Source of the DNA: Perilla frutescens
Taxonomy: Eukaryota > Streptophyta > Magnoliopsida > Lamiales > Lamiaceae
Assembly (NCBI GenBank): GCA_026008535.1
Contig: BRKX01000018.1
Location: forward strand, 16,872,088-16,936,087
DNA: 64,000 nucleotides
Reading direction: 5' to 3'
Shown: positions 13,501 through 25,055 of the stretch, in pieces
Layout: the number at the start of each line of letters is the position of its first letter
Numbering within the stretch: the stretch's first letter is position 1
Translations under genes and position numbers: made by a program
Notes under the pieces: model-generated
Databases searched by the model: none
The model's input: only the letters and a program-made list of their open reading frames with translations
What the model was told of the DNA's origin: nothing

Positions 13501-13660
13501 AGATAGACGCTTGATTTGTATGTATATGTTGAGACTTGAGGGAGAGATACACGCCATTTGTGTGTATATGTTGAAAAGGGAGAGACGTGTGTGTATATGT
13601 TGAGAGTGAGATGAGAAGGAGAGTGAGAGAGAGACGTGTGTGTGTATATGTATTGAGACA
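13497..13660. repeat. GTGTGTATATGTTGAG minisatellite
   Basis: Four to five imperfect copies of a roughly 40-bp unit containing 'tgtgtatatgttgaga' next to 'gggagagacg'. Apparent minus-strand open frames here simply read the repeat. Confidence 0.75.
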
Positions 13661-13793
13661 GATACTTGCGTAATTCAAAATCAATGCGTACGTCCACATC
13701 TCATTTTCAATTGCTTTTTTTACTTTTTTTGCAGCCTTTTCCAATAACCAAATTATCAATTATAAGAGTAATTTATTTTTACCCCGTCATATG

Positions 13794-14713
13794 TAGGGAT
13801 GGCAATGGGTAGGGTACTACAGTACCCGTTCCCATACCCGCGTTTAAAAAAAATACCCGTACCTGTTCCCATACCCGCATGGGTAGCAATTGTTGTGCCC
13901 GTCCTCATACCCTCTGGGTATTTAACTGCCCATACCCGTACCCATTACCCACAATTTAACTAACTATAAAAAATTATAAATTTAAAAATATTAAAAATCT
14001 AAAATCATAATAACCATTTGATTAATACAATCTTCATAAAAAATTATATTAAATAAATAACTCTACAAACATTACAATACTATGAATAACAAAAAAAATG
14101 AAAGATATTTACGTAAACTTGTAGCAGAAAATCAATTAATTTTCTTTATTTCTTGTATTATGTGTTTCAATTAAAAAAACTAACTTGAAAAAAAAACACG
14201 AAATAAATCATCTTCAATTAACTACTCTAAAATTATAATTACGTAGATTAATGAATGCAAAATGTCTACAAATTAGGCAGTGGCCATATACAGGTATATT
14301 GTTGCCTTATTTTCAATTAGAAATAAATATTTTCAAATTTTATAATATATGTATGTATGTATGTATAATTAATTTCCTGTAAAAAGTACATACTAGGAAA
14401 CAAACTAAAACATAATATATATGAAATAAAATACACAATAAAATCAAATTTAAATATTTATTATTTTCTGATTTATAATTGTAATATTAATAATTTCCAT
14501 AAAAACAATTATATATAAAATTATATGTATAAATACACATATGGGTATGGGGCGGGTTGGGTACTAAGGTACCCATACCTGCACCCGTACCCATAAAAAA
14601 ATGCGGGTAATTACCCGTGCCCATGCTTGTCCCCATTGATTGGGTAATTACCCTACCCATCATGAATAATTTTTACGGGTACCCATAGAGTTCGTTACCC
14701 ATTGTCATCCCTA
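13794..14713. mobile_element. Non-autonomous hAT element with GGGTACCC arrays
   Basis: A 920-bp element. Left end TAGGGATGGCAATGGGTA; right end (reverse complement) TAGGGATGACAATGGGTA. Flanking 8-bp sequences GTCATATG (13786-13793) and GTTATATG (14714-14721) match at 7 of 8 positions. Both subterminal zones (about 13805-13950 and 14545-14705) carry repeated ACCCGTACCC/GGGTA motifs around an AT-rich non-coding middle. Confidence 0.92.
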
Positions 14714-15347
14714 GTTATATGTTGTGCCTTGGTTAATTTGACACCGTGACATCCGATGTCTAATTTACTAAAAAATTTCAATTAATGTTAAAATTAAAAA
14801 AATTAAAAAATGGTGTTTAAAATAAGAAAAGGATAAAAGTCATTTTTTAGAGGTAATTAACCCAATTGAAATCTGGACTTATGAAACATAATTAAAAATT
14901 GAAGGTCTATAATCCTATAAAAAAATATAGGGATAAAGTGCAATTCAGCCTCTAAACTATTTTCCAAGGAGTTTCTTGACCCTTAAACTAAATTCGGTAC
15001 CAATTAGCCTCTTGAACTATTGAACTCAGCTCAGTTAGCCCCTTGAACTATTGAATTTGACCAAGTTAGCCCCCTCGAAGGTAAATAATTTTATTTCACT
15101 TATTTCTAAATAAATAAAAAATATGAAAAAAATAAATATATATTCATATCAGTAATAAAAATTGAAATATTTTTTTTATAAATAATTTTAAGGGTGCATA
15201 AATTGTCATTATATTTATCACACATTAAAACATTAAACCACTACAATTGAAAATAACAACATAGAATTGATCATAATTATGATTATATATATACATATAT
15301 ATATAATTATGATCTATATTAAATTAATTAATTATAGATGTTAATAA

Positions 15348-15400
15348 TCTATATAATATATAATAACGACTCCGCATCCAAAAATAGAAAATGATAATTT
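15348..15400 (+). mobile_element. Helitron-like 5' terminus (orphan)
   Basis: Starts TCTATATAATATA after an A and continues 'cgactccgcatcc', matching the 5' end of the Helitron at 25056. No partner 3' end can be assigned with confidence. Confidence 0.4.
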
Positions 15401-15823
15401 TCCCGCTTATAAAAATTATAAGTATAGTATCCGAATAATGATTTATATAATATGCAAATTAATTTTAATCTAAAATTTGATAAATATTATATGCAATTTC
15501 TTCCTTAATTAGTAACATTAATTCCGAGTTCCATTAAATTCAAAGATATATTGATTGATTTGTTGTACAATGACCAAATTTCATGTTTCAATTTGAAATT
15601 AAAATATATTTTTTATGTTTTTGTTTAACATTTCATTTTATTTTATTCTCTACAGCAGCCTTCCTTGGCTACTGTTATAGTTTACATATCTTTGTTTCTT
15701 TTATATACATATATTAAATATAGCCTAATTACGGAAAATATATAATTACATAATTACCATATATTATAATAATAGTAATTATGATACATATAACTATACA
15801 ATCACAATTGTAATCTATCTATA

Positions 15824-15880
15824 TCTATATAATATAATAACAATACCGCATCCGAAAATAAAAATATTTAGTTTTGCCAC
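15824..15880 (+). mobile_element. Helitron-like 5' terminus (orphan)
   Basis: A second copy of the TCTATATAATATAATAA start followed by 'ataccgcatccg', again preceded by A. It could pair with the 3' end at 25807 across nested insertions, or be truncated. Confidence 0.4.
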
Positions 15881-16185
15881 CCATTCTACCTCTCGAAAAT
15901 GGAAAAATATTATTTTATATTACAAAATTATTTATTTTTATGTAAATGCTTAAATCTTAATATATTACCATAAATATAAAAAATTATATGTTGGGAATCC
16001 ATAATATTACGTCAAATACACACACACACACACACATATCGGGAATGGATCAAGTGAGAACCAAAGTCTCATGTGAGAACAAAGAACCAATCTCAGCCAT
16101 AAATCTAGTTGATTTGAGCAGTCTGGATTGCTTCAAATTTTCGGTCGCAATCTTGTAATTTTTGATAAATTTTAGGGTTGTGAGG

Positions 16186-17980
16186 TTATTTATGTAATTT
16201 GATAATTCTAATTAGAACATGTGAACTTCTTCTCTTTCTCCTTCCCGTAAGTTTTCTCTGTTGTGCGCAATCAAAGGAACCATCTGAGTTCAGCTTCACC
16301 CACGACTCTGAAGGGGATTGCCAAAAGACTGTCCGGGACCTGAGGGGTCGCCTGACAGTCTTGGAAACTAGCATGAAGTGAACCTGGGGAAAGCAACCGG
16401 CCCACTAGGGAGGCAGGAGCTTTCCAGAGCAACCTGAAAAATAATGTGAGATGACCGGAAAGAACAACCCTTATGCTTGTGGTCATTCCTCTCAGTCCAA
16501 GTAAACCATAAGATCAGGCATGGTATCAAAAAACAAATGTGCCGGTGTGTGGCACGTGGTACGAGGTACCGTCAGTAACCGAGTGCATGTGCAATATCTG
16601 TGAAGTGCGGTGGTATGATGTGAAACCATGAAGAAAAGTGCATCCAAACCGCATGTACAGATTCCCCCTAGAGGAAGAGATAAGGAACAGACTCAGTACT
16701 GGGGACTGAACAACATGGACATCTGGACACAAGAGGTATCTCCCAAGCAAGAAGTTTTGCATCAACATGAATACGATCAAAGGAGAGACACTAGAGGAAG
16801 ATGGAGATGAAGAGAGTCAGACAGTCACTCCAGAAATCAGCCAAGATGGTCCGCCTCGGAGCCCGATGCCTGATACACTCCCAAGCAGAAGTCAAAGAGA
16901 ACTCACCATGAGGGGTCAAATTCCATCTTGGTACATGCCGCTCGCCCCACAGGATCGGCGCAGACCTCAGAAAATCCTCAAACTTAGCAGGTAAATCATA
17001 AAATGCACACAATGAATGCAACCTATCTACATGCCATGAATCATGATGCAAATAGAAGCTCACAGGCGCATGACCAAGCTGGATAGTAGGGCACATCAAG
17101 TAAAGGAGAGTAGCCTCGAACCACACATCATCCCAGAAACTAACATCACCCATCCCTACAGACCAAGAAATATGTTGCTGGGCCCGAATACCTTCAGTCC
17201 GAAGGCGGTGCCAAATGCAACTGTCATGCAGAGAAACAGGCACACGACCTGGAAAAAGGTCCCCACAGTACTTCATCAAGGTGAAAGCGGGCCCTTAGGG
17301 AGTTCTGGGAGCGGAAACACCACCAGAGCTTGAAGATGAAAGCATTATAAATGTTGACAAGATGTCGAATGCCCAAGCGGCCCTCAGCAGTCGGAAGACA
17401 AATCTACTTCCAACTGATCCAATGGGCTTTTCGGTCCTCGTCATTCGACCCCTAGAAAAAACGAGCCATGAGCTGCTCTAACTGATGGAGAACGCACTTG
17501 GGATGTCTAATGACCTGGAGGTAGTGGAAAGGAATAGTGACAAGCGTGCTCTTGATAAGAGCAAGGCGGCCACCAAATGTGAGGTGTCTGTGGGACCATC
17601 CGTGAATGGTCGCACTGATCTTCTGTCGAAGATTGAAGAAAAGCTCCTTCCTGGTCCGCCCCTTGTAGAGGGGGATGCCGAGATAGGAGATGGGAAGGGA
17701 GGCAGGGGTAAAACCCGTGACCTCCTCAATAGAAGACTGCCAAGCCGCAGCATGCTTCGAGTGGAGGATGAAGCTGCTCTTCCTAGCCTTGATTTGCTGT
17801 CCCGACATAGCAGAGTAGTGGGTGAGGAACCCCATAAGGCGGGACAGGGCCGCCGACTTAGCCTGAGTAAAGATCAGAATATCATCTGCATAGGCCAAGT
17901 GAGAGATAGGAAAACCGCATCTGGAGGTACGAGCTGTGGAGATGAGGCGAACAACAAGACGATGAGCTAGACGACGCGTT
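16186..17980 (-). pseudogene. LINE (L1-type) reverse transcriptase / RNase H fragment
   Basis: Read on the minus strand, the fragment opens within the reverse-transcriptase domain at a YADD catalytic motif (about 17890) and continues through ISYLGIPLYKGR and GRLALIKSTL. It then passes the C-terminal zinc-binding region of plant L1 proteins (SFWDDVWF, GEFSLTSAWECIR, about 16800-17200) and ends in the start of an RNase H domain (WVKLNSDGSF, about 16290). Endonuclease and N-terminal RT parts are missing, and several stops and frame changes interrupt it. It sits wholly between the left TIR and the left minisatellite of element A, so it was captured or inserted there. It is not a functional gene. 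Confidence 0.85.
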
Positions 17981-18534
17981 GGATCTGTGATTCAATTATA
18001 GTCTTGCAAAGATGGCTAAACTTCAGTAGAGAGGAACTAAGAGAGAGACTCATAATTTTTTTGGGTTTAATTTGTAGATAGGATACTTAAGATTTTGAGT
18101 TCATGGGAGATAACTTAGTTATGGAGTTATGAGTTTTTTTCAATCTGATTAGCACGAGATTAACGAGAGTATTTGCATGAAGAACGTTGTATTAGCACTA
18201 CTATTACAGGTTTTAGCACTGTTGTAGATTAATTCCAGCACTACTGTTATCATTTTTAGTATGATTGAAGAATATTTTTTTTAGCATTAACGTGATTAGT
18301 TCTATATTTTTTAATGTGCAAATTGTGTTGACTCCATTTTGGAGTTTGTTTTACTGATTTATGAGATGAGATTATTTTTGGATTTATTTTTTATGTTCAT
18401 GAGTTGTATTAATGTTTGTGGGATTTTATTTGAATGGATGAAGGTTTTTTAAGGAACATCCACATCCTAATGAGGATCGGAGACTGCAACTGAGCAATGA
18501 ATAAGGGTTTGACCCTAAAGATGCTGATGATATT

Positions 18535-19110
18535 TTTTTTATTGTAATGCTAAACAATTGTCATGCTAAACAATTGTCATGCTAAACAAGGGTTATGTTA
18601 GTGCTAAAATAAGTCATGACAGTGCTAAAATAGGGAATGACAATGCTAAAACCCTAAATTGAAAAATATACACGTAAATCACATATACATTGCTAAACTC
18701 TAAACTACATTGTTAAAAATGGAAGATCATGAAGCATAAAAAGATGCCGATGATATTTTTTTATTGTAATGCTAAACAATTGTCATGCTAAACAAGGGTC
18801 ATGTTAGTGCTAAAATAAGTCATGACAGTGCTAAAATAAGTAATGACAGTGCTAAAATAGGGAATGACAATGCTAAAATCCTAAATTGAAAAATATACGC
18901 GTGAATCACATATACAATGCTAAACTCTAAACTATAGTGCTAAAAACGGAAGATCATGAAGTATAAAAAGATTCTGATGATATTTTTTTTATTGTAATGC
19001 TAAACAATTGTCATGCTAAATAAGGGTCATATTAATGCTAAAATAAGTCATGACAGTGCTAAAATAGGGAATGACAATGCTAAAACCCTAAATTGAAAAA
19101 TATATGTTGA
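18535..19110. repeat. GTGCTAAAATAAGTCATGACA minisatellite of element A
   Basis: Irregular repeats built from 'agtgctaaaata', 'gtcatgctaaaca' and 'atgacaatgctaaaa'. They sit in about three higher-order units of roughly 230 bp (18535, 18755, 18985), each ending 'ccctaaattgaaaaatat' or a variant. Reverse-orientation units (TTTTAGCACTGTTG) lie at 18150-18290. Confidence 0.9.
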
Positions 19111-19303
19111 ATCACATATACATTGAAATTTTCGATTTTACCCTTACTAAGATTCAGGGGTAGCGAAGTTGGACGTTATTACAATTATGCCACCGTGTTT
19201 TTTTTAAATTTTTGGAACATATCTTGTCCGTCAAAATAGGCGAGATCTATGGCTCATATTAGTTCTCGGTTTTCACATACGGTGTGGTTCCTTCTGAAAC
19301 CCA

Positions 19304-19307
<4 letters not shown>

Positions 19308-19392
<85 letters not shown>
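19308..19392. repeat. (TA)n microsatellite between elements A and B
   Basis: An 85-bp uninterrupted TA tract directly joining the right TIR of element A to the left TIR of element B. Its length should be highly variable between individuals and may be compressed in assemblies. Confidence 0.98.
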
Positions 19393-19394
<2 letters not shown>

Positions 19395-20073
19395 AGATGG
19401 GATCATGTGAGAACTAAACCCCCATGTGAGAACTAAGAACCAATTTTAGCCACAGATCTCACCTATTTGGACGGCCAAGATACACTCCAAGATTAAAAAA
19501 CGCGGTGGCATTACTGTAATTATAGTGACTTTTTAATGAACTGAGGGTATTTTCATAATTTATGAAATTTATTATTTAATTAGACGAAATACAAGAAACC
19601 CAGATAGGGAAATAGAGAGAAAGCAAAGAGCTGCGATGCTATGCTCTCTGAATCAATGCTTGGCACCCATAGATCCACGGGCAGCAAGAAGCTGTTACAG
19701 ATAATCCCTTCACGCTTCGCTTCTCATACACAATTCTTCTTCCATCCACGATTGGAATTTGGTCTTTGAAATGGAAAATGGTTCCTCTTCTTGTCTGTGG
19801 ATGATTGTTCCGACATAAACTCGTGGATTCTGGATTCCTGAACCAAGTTTGAATTTGCACAAAACTACTCATTTTCTACTATTTTCTTCTTTTTTGCTGG
19901 TATATATTATATATCAAACTTTTAACTTCAAAAATTCATCATCACAAAATTATGATTTAATTAGCTCTGGATATTGATGATATGTTTTTTTTATGATGTG
20001 TTTAGTGTTGTTGATGCTCATACTGGATCAGATATATTCAAAGTGACATGATTTTACCCTTTCATTATGTCTT

Positions 20074-20258
20074 TCTTTAGCAACATACATCGGAATATCG
20101 AGCAAGGAAATCTCTTTGAAGTGGGAGAATTACTGCAAAATTTGCATGGAAAATGTCGATATCAAGACCATGTTATCCGCCGCTTGCGGCCACCTCTTCT
20201 GCTCAGATTGCTGGGGGTCTCACGTCTCAATCTCGATCAACGATGGCCCCGGTTATTT
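20074..20258 (+). pseudogene. Captured ARIADNE-type RBR E3 ligase RING1 fragment
   Basis: From about 20116 the plus strand encodes WENYCKICMENVD, then AACGHLFCSDCWGSHVS and ISINDGPG. This is the first RING finger of ARIADNE-family RBR ubiquitin ligases: paired Cys, CGH, then FC..CW and the family-typical 'INDGPG'. A 'tttctttag' acceptor-like site just upstream (about 20080) suggests the captured DNA included an exon boundary. After GPG the sequence runs directly into the element's TTTTAGCACTG minisatellite, so the remaining RING1 cysteines, IBR and RING2 are missing. It cannot make an active ligase; at most it could contribute to a chimeric or regulatory transcript. Confidence 0.85.
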
Positions 20259-20510
20259 TAGCACTGTTGTAACCTATTTTAGCACTAATGTGAACTATTT
20301 TAGCACTGCTATGTACTTTAGTACTATTATTATCTATTTTAGCACTGTTGCAACCTATTTTAGCACTACTGTGAATTATTTTAGCACTTAGGTTGACGAA
20401 GCTGATGAAGTTGTTATTTTGAATTTTTCACTATCAGTACTTTAGCACTACTGTGAACTATTTTAGCACTGTTGTAACTTAGTTTAGCACTACTATGATT
20501 CTTCATTATT
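20255..20510 (+). repeat. TATTTTAGCACTGTTGTAAC minisatellite of element B
   Basis: About nine imperfect copies of a roughly 21-bp unit around 'ttttagcact'. It is the reverse complement of the GTGCTAAAA units on the right side, so the element is an extended inverted repeat at subterminal as well as terminal level. Confidence 0.9.
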
Positions 20511-21059
20511 CTAGATGGATGATTCTTTCGACTACATGATCATCAGTTTTGGAGAAGGAGAAGAATGTAGATTCAAATTACCTCTATTATAAACTAAACA
20601 CAGTACGTAGTGTGTTATGCCGTCATCAATCCTGTCTCTCAATTTTTCTCACTAATTATATGATGCAAATAATTAGGTTACAAATCATTATTTCACTCAT
20701 TTATCCAAACATGCATCTATCTTCTTTCAATATTTGACATTTAGATATTTTTTCTCGGGAAAGTATTTGACATCAAGATTTTTTTCTGAGTCTTGTTTGA
20801 GTTTTTTTTTAGATTTTAAAATTTTATTAATTTTTTCGACTTGTAAATTATAATAAGTGAGATTCATAAAATATAGTTTCCACTTCTAAAAAATGGAAAT
20901 GTGTTCGAAGAATTATATAAAAATAAACATTCTCAAAAAATAAAAATAACAATCTTTTGTATGTAATGTAAAATCATTATCTATTAATGAAATCCTTGTA
21001 TTTTTAATCATCCAGTTGATCACATTCTTGTTCGTTCAATGACGCTTAACATTGTAAAT

Positions 21060-21395
21060 TTCAATGCTAATATACAAGAGTCATGCTAAACAAGGGTTAT
21101 GTTAATGCTAAAATAAATCATGACAGTGCTAAAGTAAGTCATGACAGAGCTAAAATAAGTCATGACAGTGCTAAAACTATAAATTAAAAAATATACACAT
21201 AAATCATATATACAATGCTAAACTCTAAACTACATTGCTAAAAACGGAAGATCATGAAGCATAAAAAGATGCCGATGATATTTTTTTATTGTAATGCTAA
21301 ACAATTGTCATGCTAAATAATGGTAATGTTAGTGCTAAAATAAGTCATGATAGTGCTAAAATATGGAATGAGAATGCTAAAACCCTAAATTTGAA
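21060..21395. repeat. GTGCTAAAATAAGTCATGACA minisatellite of element B (inner block)
   Basis: The same motif family as 18535-19110, with two higher-order units ending in a 'ctaaa(c)cctaaatttgaaaa' phrase. A further short block lies at 22095-22205 next to the right TIR. Confidence 0.9.
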
Positions 21396-22725
21396 AAAAA
21401 ATTGTAAGCACGTAATTATTTATCTAAAACAAGATATGATTATTTATTAGGATGGGATTGGCCGCTTGATTTGCTGTCCAATTTGGATTTAATTGATTTA
21501 GAATCATACATACGCATATATAGACAGTATATATACAAAGAAAGTGTGCGTGTGTATATCTCTATATATTATAAAGTGAATGAGAAAAATTGAAAAAGGT
21601 TTAAAGTTTGTAATTATCCATCCATAACAAATTAACAAGATATGATTGTTAGTGATTGGATTGAATCCATATTGGATTTAGGAATTAATAAAATTGTTTT
21701 CAACTAGTCCACGAAATTAAGTAGGGTGAACATTATGAAGCATGAGTTGTTGACTTCTTGTATATATCTATTTTTCATTAATGAATACTGATGTATTACG
21801 TACACAAAACTCACAAAAATATCATTTTTTTGCCAAAATATAGTTAATTTAATTTTATGAAGAATCTTGTGGATACATCGATATGGGTATTGATATTATT
21901 AAAAATTGAGAATGAGAAAAGGATGGAGATTTTATCCAAACTTGAAAAAAAAGTCCAGTTTATGATCTTACAAGCTTTGATACATAAAAATTTACTTCAA
22001 ATCTAAACAGAATTATATATGAGACAGATTATTATATAATAATCCATAAAATCTTTGTGTAGCAACACAATAAGATTCAAAATTAGTTAGTGATTTGGGA
22101 GCACCTTGTCATGCTAAACAAATGTCATGTTAATGCTAAAATAAGTCATGACAATGCTAAAATAAATCATGACAGTGCTAAAATAGGGAATGACAATGCT
22201 AAAACTCTAAATTGAAAAATACGCGCGTGAATCACATATACATTGAAATTTCCGATTTTACCCTCACTAAAATTCAGGGGCAGCGAAGTTGGATGTTATT
22301 ACAATTATTCCACCGCATTTTTTTTAATTTTAGAACGGATCTTGACCGTCCAAATAGGTAAAATTGTGGTTGAAATTGGTTCTCGATTCTCACATGAAGT
22401 ATGGTTCCTTCTGGAACCCAACCCTATATATATATATATATATAATCAATTATTATTGTTTAGGAAAATCGTATCTCTCAACTATGGAAACAATATGCAC
22501 ACAAGAAACCTATTAATTTTTATTTAGCTTATATATTCTATATATTATAACTAAATTTTACATCTTCTTGCCATTTAATTAGGGTAACAATTATATAATA
22601 ATTTTACAGTCAATCTAATAGTTAAGTAATAAAATAAAGTATGTATCTGTACATGCACTATCATATCAAAATCAATTTTATTAATATACATATACATATA
22701 TATATATATATATAATATGAAGTTG

Positions 22726-22794
<69 letters not shown>

Positions 22795-22796
22795 TA
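22726..22796. repeat. (TTA)n microsatellite
   Basis: About 70 bp of uninterrupted TTA/ATT trinucleotide repeat. Confidence 0.98.
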
Positions 22797-24324
22797 CTTT
22801 GAAGGATAGAATCTCCGTCCTTGATTTAATTTGTTAGTATTAGTTTTGTTAATAATTTTAATTGATTGAATTTCATATAAATTTCAAAATCATGTGTATT
22901 GGAGTCATTTTAGTCTATAAATAAGAATCACATTCTTATTTATTTTTGCATTAGTACATAGATGTTGTTGATATTATTATTCTTTTTCTTTTTTGCATAA
23001 TTCAAAATTTTCAGCTTGGTATTACAAATCAAAACTTTGAACCCCAAATTAAAATTTTGAAAAAAAGGTAATATTTTTAAATGTGATATTTCAATATATC
23101 TTTTTAATCTTTTGCATCTGTGTAATTATAAGGAAAAAATTAATGTGAATATCTACTATGATTAATCTTCGGAGATTTCTTCAGCAATCCCATCGAAAGA
23201 GACGAAGGTGGTCAAACCACAAAACTGAACACAATCTTATTAACGCACCAGTTTTTTTGTTCCATCAGTTAATCATTTACATTTGACTAATGTTTGTTGT
23301 AATTTCTTAGTATATTGTTCACGAAAATGGAACAGTAGCTAGACTTTAATTTATTTTATATCTATATATAGTTTTAATATTTTTTTATTGCCCCGCTTTG
23401 ACTGATGTGTTATATAACACACAAATCTTTTATACTGATAGAATTATTATATAAGAAAATAATCTTAGTATTTGAGATCAATATTGTGTCGTTGATTGAA
23501 TATAAATAATTGTTTTTAATTTTCATAAAATCTTCAAAAATTTTATATATATATATATATATATATATTGACTTAATTAAAACATTTAATAATTAATGAA
23601 TCTAAATAAATTTTATCTATTTTTCTGCAAAAAAAAAATATATGAGGCTGGATTATCAAATAATTAAGTATTCATGAATAGTCCACATAATTTTTTTTGC
23701 AATTTTTGAATTTTCTTTATGAAAAATGTGATACCGTGCAGTTATATTTATACATTACTACTAAATTTCTATTAAGACACAAATTTTGCTAAATATTTGA
23801 AGTATAAATTTTTAGGTATGATTTTTATAATGAATTATGCTTACGTAAAGATAACCATGAATATTTTATCAAAAATGATATTTAGATATGAAGTTTCGAA
23901 AATAAACAATAGTGAAAAATAAAGCGGAAAAAACACAAAAATTAATATAATAATATAATATATGTACATTATAAAAATTGTTAATTATTTACATTTTGTA
24001 TGTTTTATGGTTAATAAAATAAAATTTCATAAAATTATGTAAATTAATATTTTATAATTTACAAAAATGATATTTATATTTTGTTTAATAAAAACATTAA
24101 CTAATATTATGAATGAATTTTATTTCTTGAATATAAATTATGTATCCGTATATGTAAACATACTATGCATACACGCAAAACAAAAATGATACATATATAT
24201 TAATAAAAATAGTAGATAACATATTTAATCTTATTTACTTTAATTTAAATATTGAATGCTGAAATAAATAATTACAAAATCCTTTGTGGTAAATACATTT
24301 GTACATATGTTTAATTACATAGTT

Positions 24325-24860
24325 TGAAAGACTTAAAATTGTGACTATATGTCTTAGCGGTATTTGATTATTAGATTGTAAATTGAATTATATTAATTTT
24401 CTTATATTTTGTTAAAAGATGTTTAAAGTATTAATGTTTTTTTTTATGTTTCACGCTCAAAATAAGAAAAAATGCAATGACTTATTTTTTATTATTATAC
24501 CTAACTCAAGTTATTGGAGTCCTTCGAAAGATGAAATATGAGAGTATCACGTTATTTGTATGTTTAAATACATATTTTAAAAAACTCAAAATTGTGGTCA
24601 TATATATGTGTTGTATTTTATTGTAGATCAACTATTCCATTATTAATTAGATTTTAAATAAAAGATTTGTCTGTATTGAATTTTTCACATTTTGTTAAAA
24701 GATATATATTTTATTCTTAAAGTACAAATTTTTTGTAATGTTTAATGTTCAAACATATAAAAAATCAACAATAACTCAATTTTCATTGTTATCAATAATT
24801 CAAGTTATCATTTGAGCCATTTGAAAGAAGAAATATGAGAGTATCAAGTTTTCAATGATT
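24325..24860. repeat. Degenerate tandem duplication, about 270-bp unit
   Basis: Two diverged units: both have an 'actcaaaattgtg'-like start, 'cacattttgttaaaagat' or a variant in the middle, and 'cgaaagatgaaatatgagagtatca' against 'gaaagaagaaatatgagagtatca' near the end. Non-coding. Confidence 0.6.
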
Positions 24861-25055
24861 ATCCATTTTAGAAGAAAATATATTCAAGAAAATGGCAAAC
24901 AATTACGTACTATGAATTTTCAATGATTTTCTCGGATTTTTCATACTCATTTAAATATATTATACAAGAAATATGTATATATGTTTAATGATTATTTAAT
25001 TTTATGCTCAGTTGCATTTTACGAACGTTGTAGTCATTGTAAATCTATATTAGTA

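Larger units (their letters stand above)
16041..19307. mobile_element. Long-TIR element A, microsatellite-flanked, with LINE debris
   Basis: Left end near 16041 (GGGAATGGATCAAGTG) directly after a (CA)n tract. Right end at 19307, read inward as GGGTTGGGTTTCAG, abuts (TA)n. The arms share the core 'atgtgagaac..agaaccaat' followed by 'agccata.atct' with each other and with element B. Order inside: left TIR, LINE fragment (about 16200-17980), TTTTAGCACTGTTG-type repeats (18150-18290), inverted GTGCTAAAAT repeats (18535-19110), right TIR (about 19125-19307). No transposase ORF is present. The long TIRs suggest a MULE, but a target duplication cannot be scored in dinucleotide repeats. Confidence 0.7.
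19393..22424. mobile_element. Long-TIR element B with captured ARIADNE segment
   Basis: Left arm 19393 onward (GGAGATGGGATCATGTGAGAAC). Right arm ends at 22424 and reads inward AGGGTTGGGTTCCAGAAGG. The arms align for about 180 bp through 'atgtgagaa', 'agaaccaattt', 'cctatttggacgg' and 'gcggtgg'. Both ends abut TA repeats. Like element A it has left TTTTAGCAC repeats (20255-20500) and inverted GTGCTAAAA repeats (21060-21390 and 22095-22205). The 21400-22090 interval between those two blocks lacks the repeat and is probably a later insertion. The element carries a captured gene fragment at 20110-20255 and no transposase, a Pack-type MULE architecture. Confidence 0.75.
22444..25055. other. AT-rich non-coding interior of the MULE composite
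   Basis: No coding sequence recognised. It contains (TTA)n at 22726-22796, a (TA)n tract near 23550, and a degenerate tandem duplication at about 24325-24860 (two units of about 270 bp sharing 'ttttgttaaaagat' and 'gaaatatgagagtatca'). Confidence 0.6.

Noticed and set aside
16767..17970. Plus-strand frames over the LINE fragment, the longest 161 codons
   Set aside because: The minus strand carries clear RT and RNase H motifs; the plus frames are shadows.
18535..19110. Regular repeats resembling a CRISPR array
   Set aside because: The units vary in length and sequence, the spacers are not unique, and the context is a plant transposon; it is a minisatellite.
19639..19872. 77-codon minus-strand frame inside element B
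   Set aside because: No recognisable domain. It may be part of the captured ARIADNE gene's upstream region, but nothing in the sequence shows coding function.
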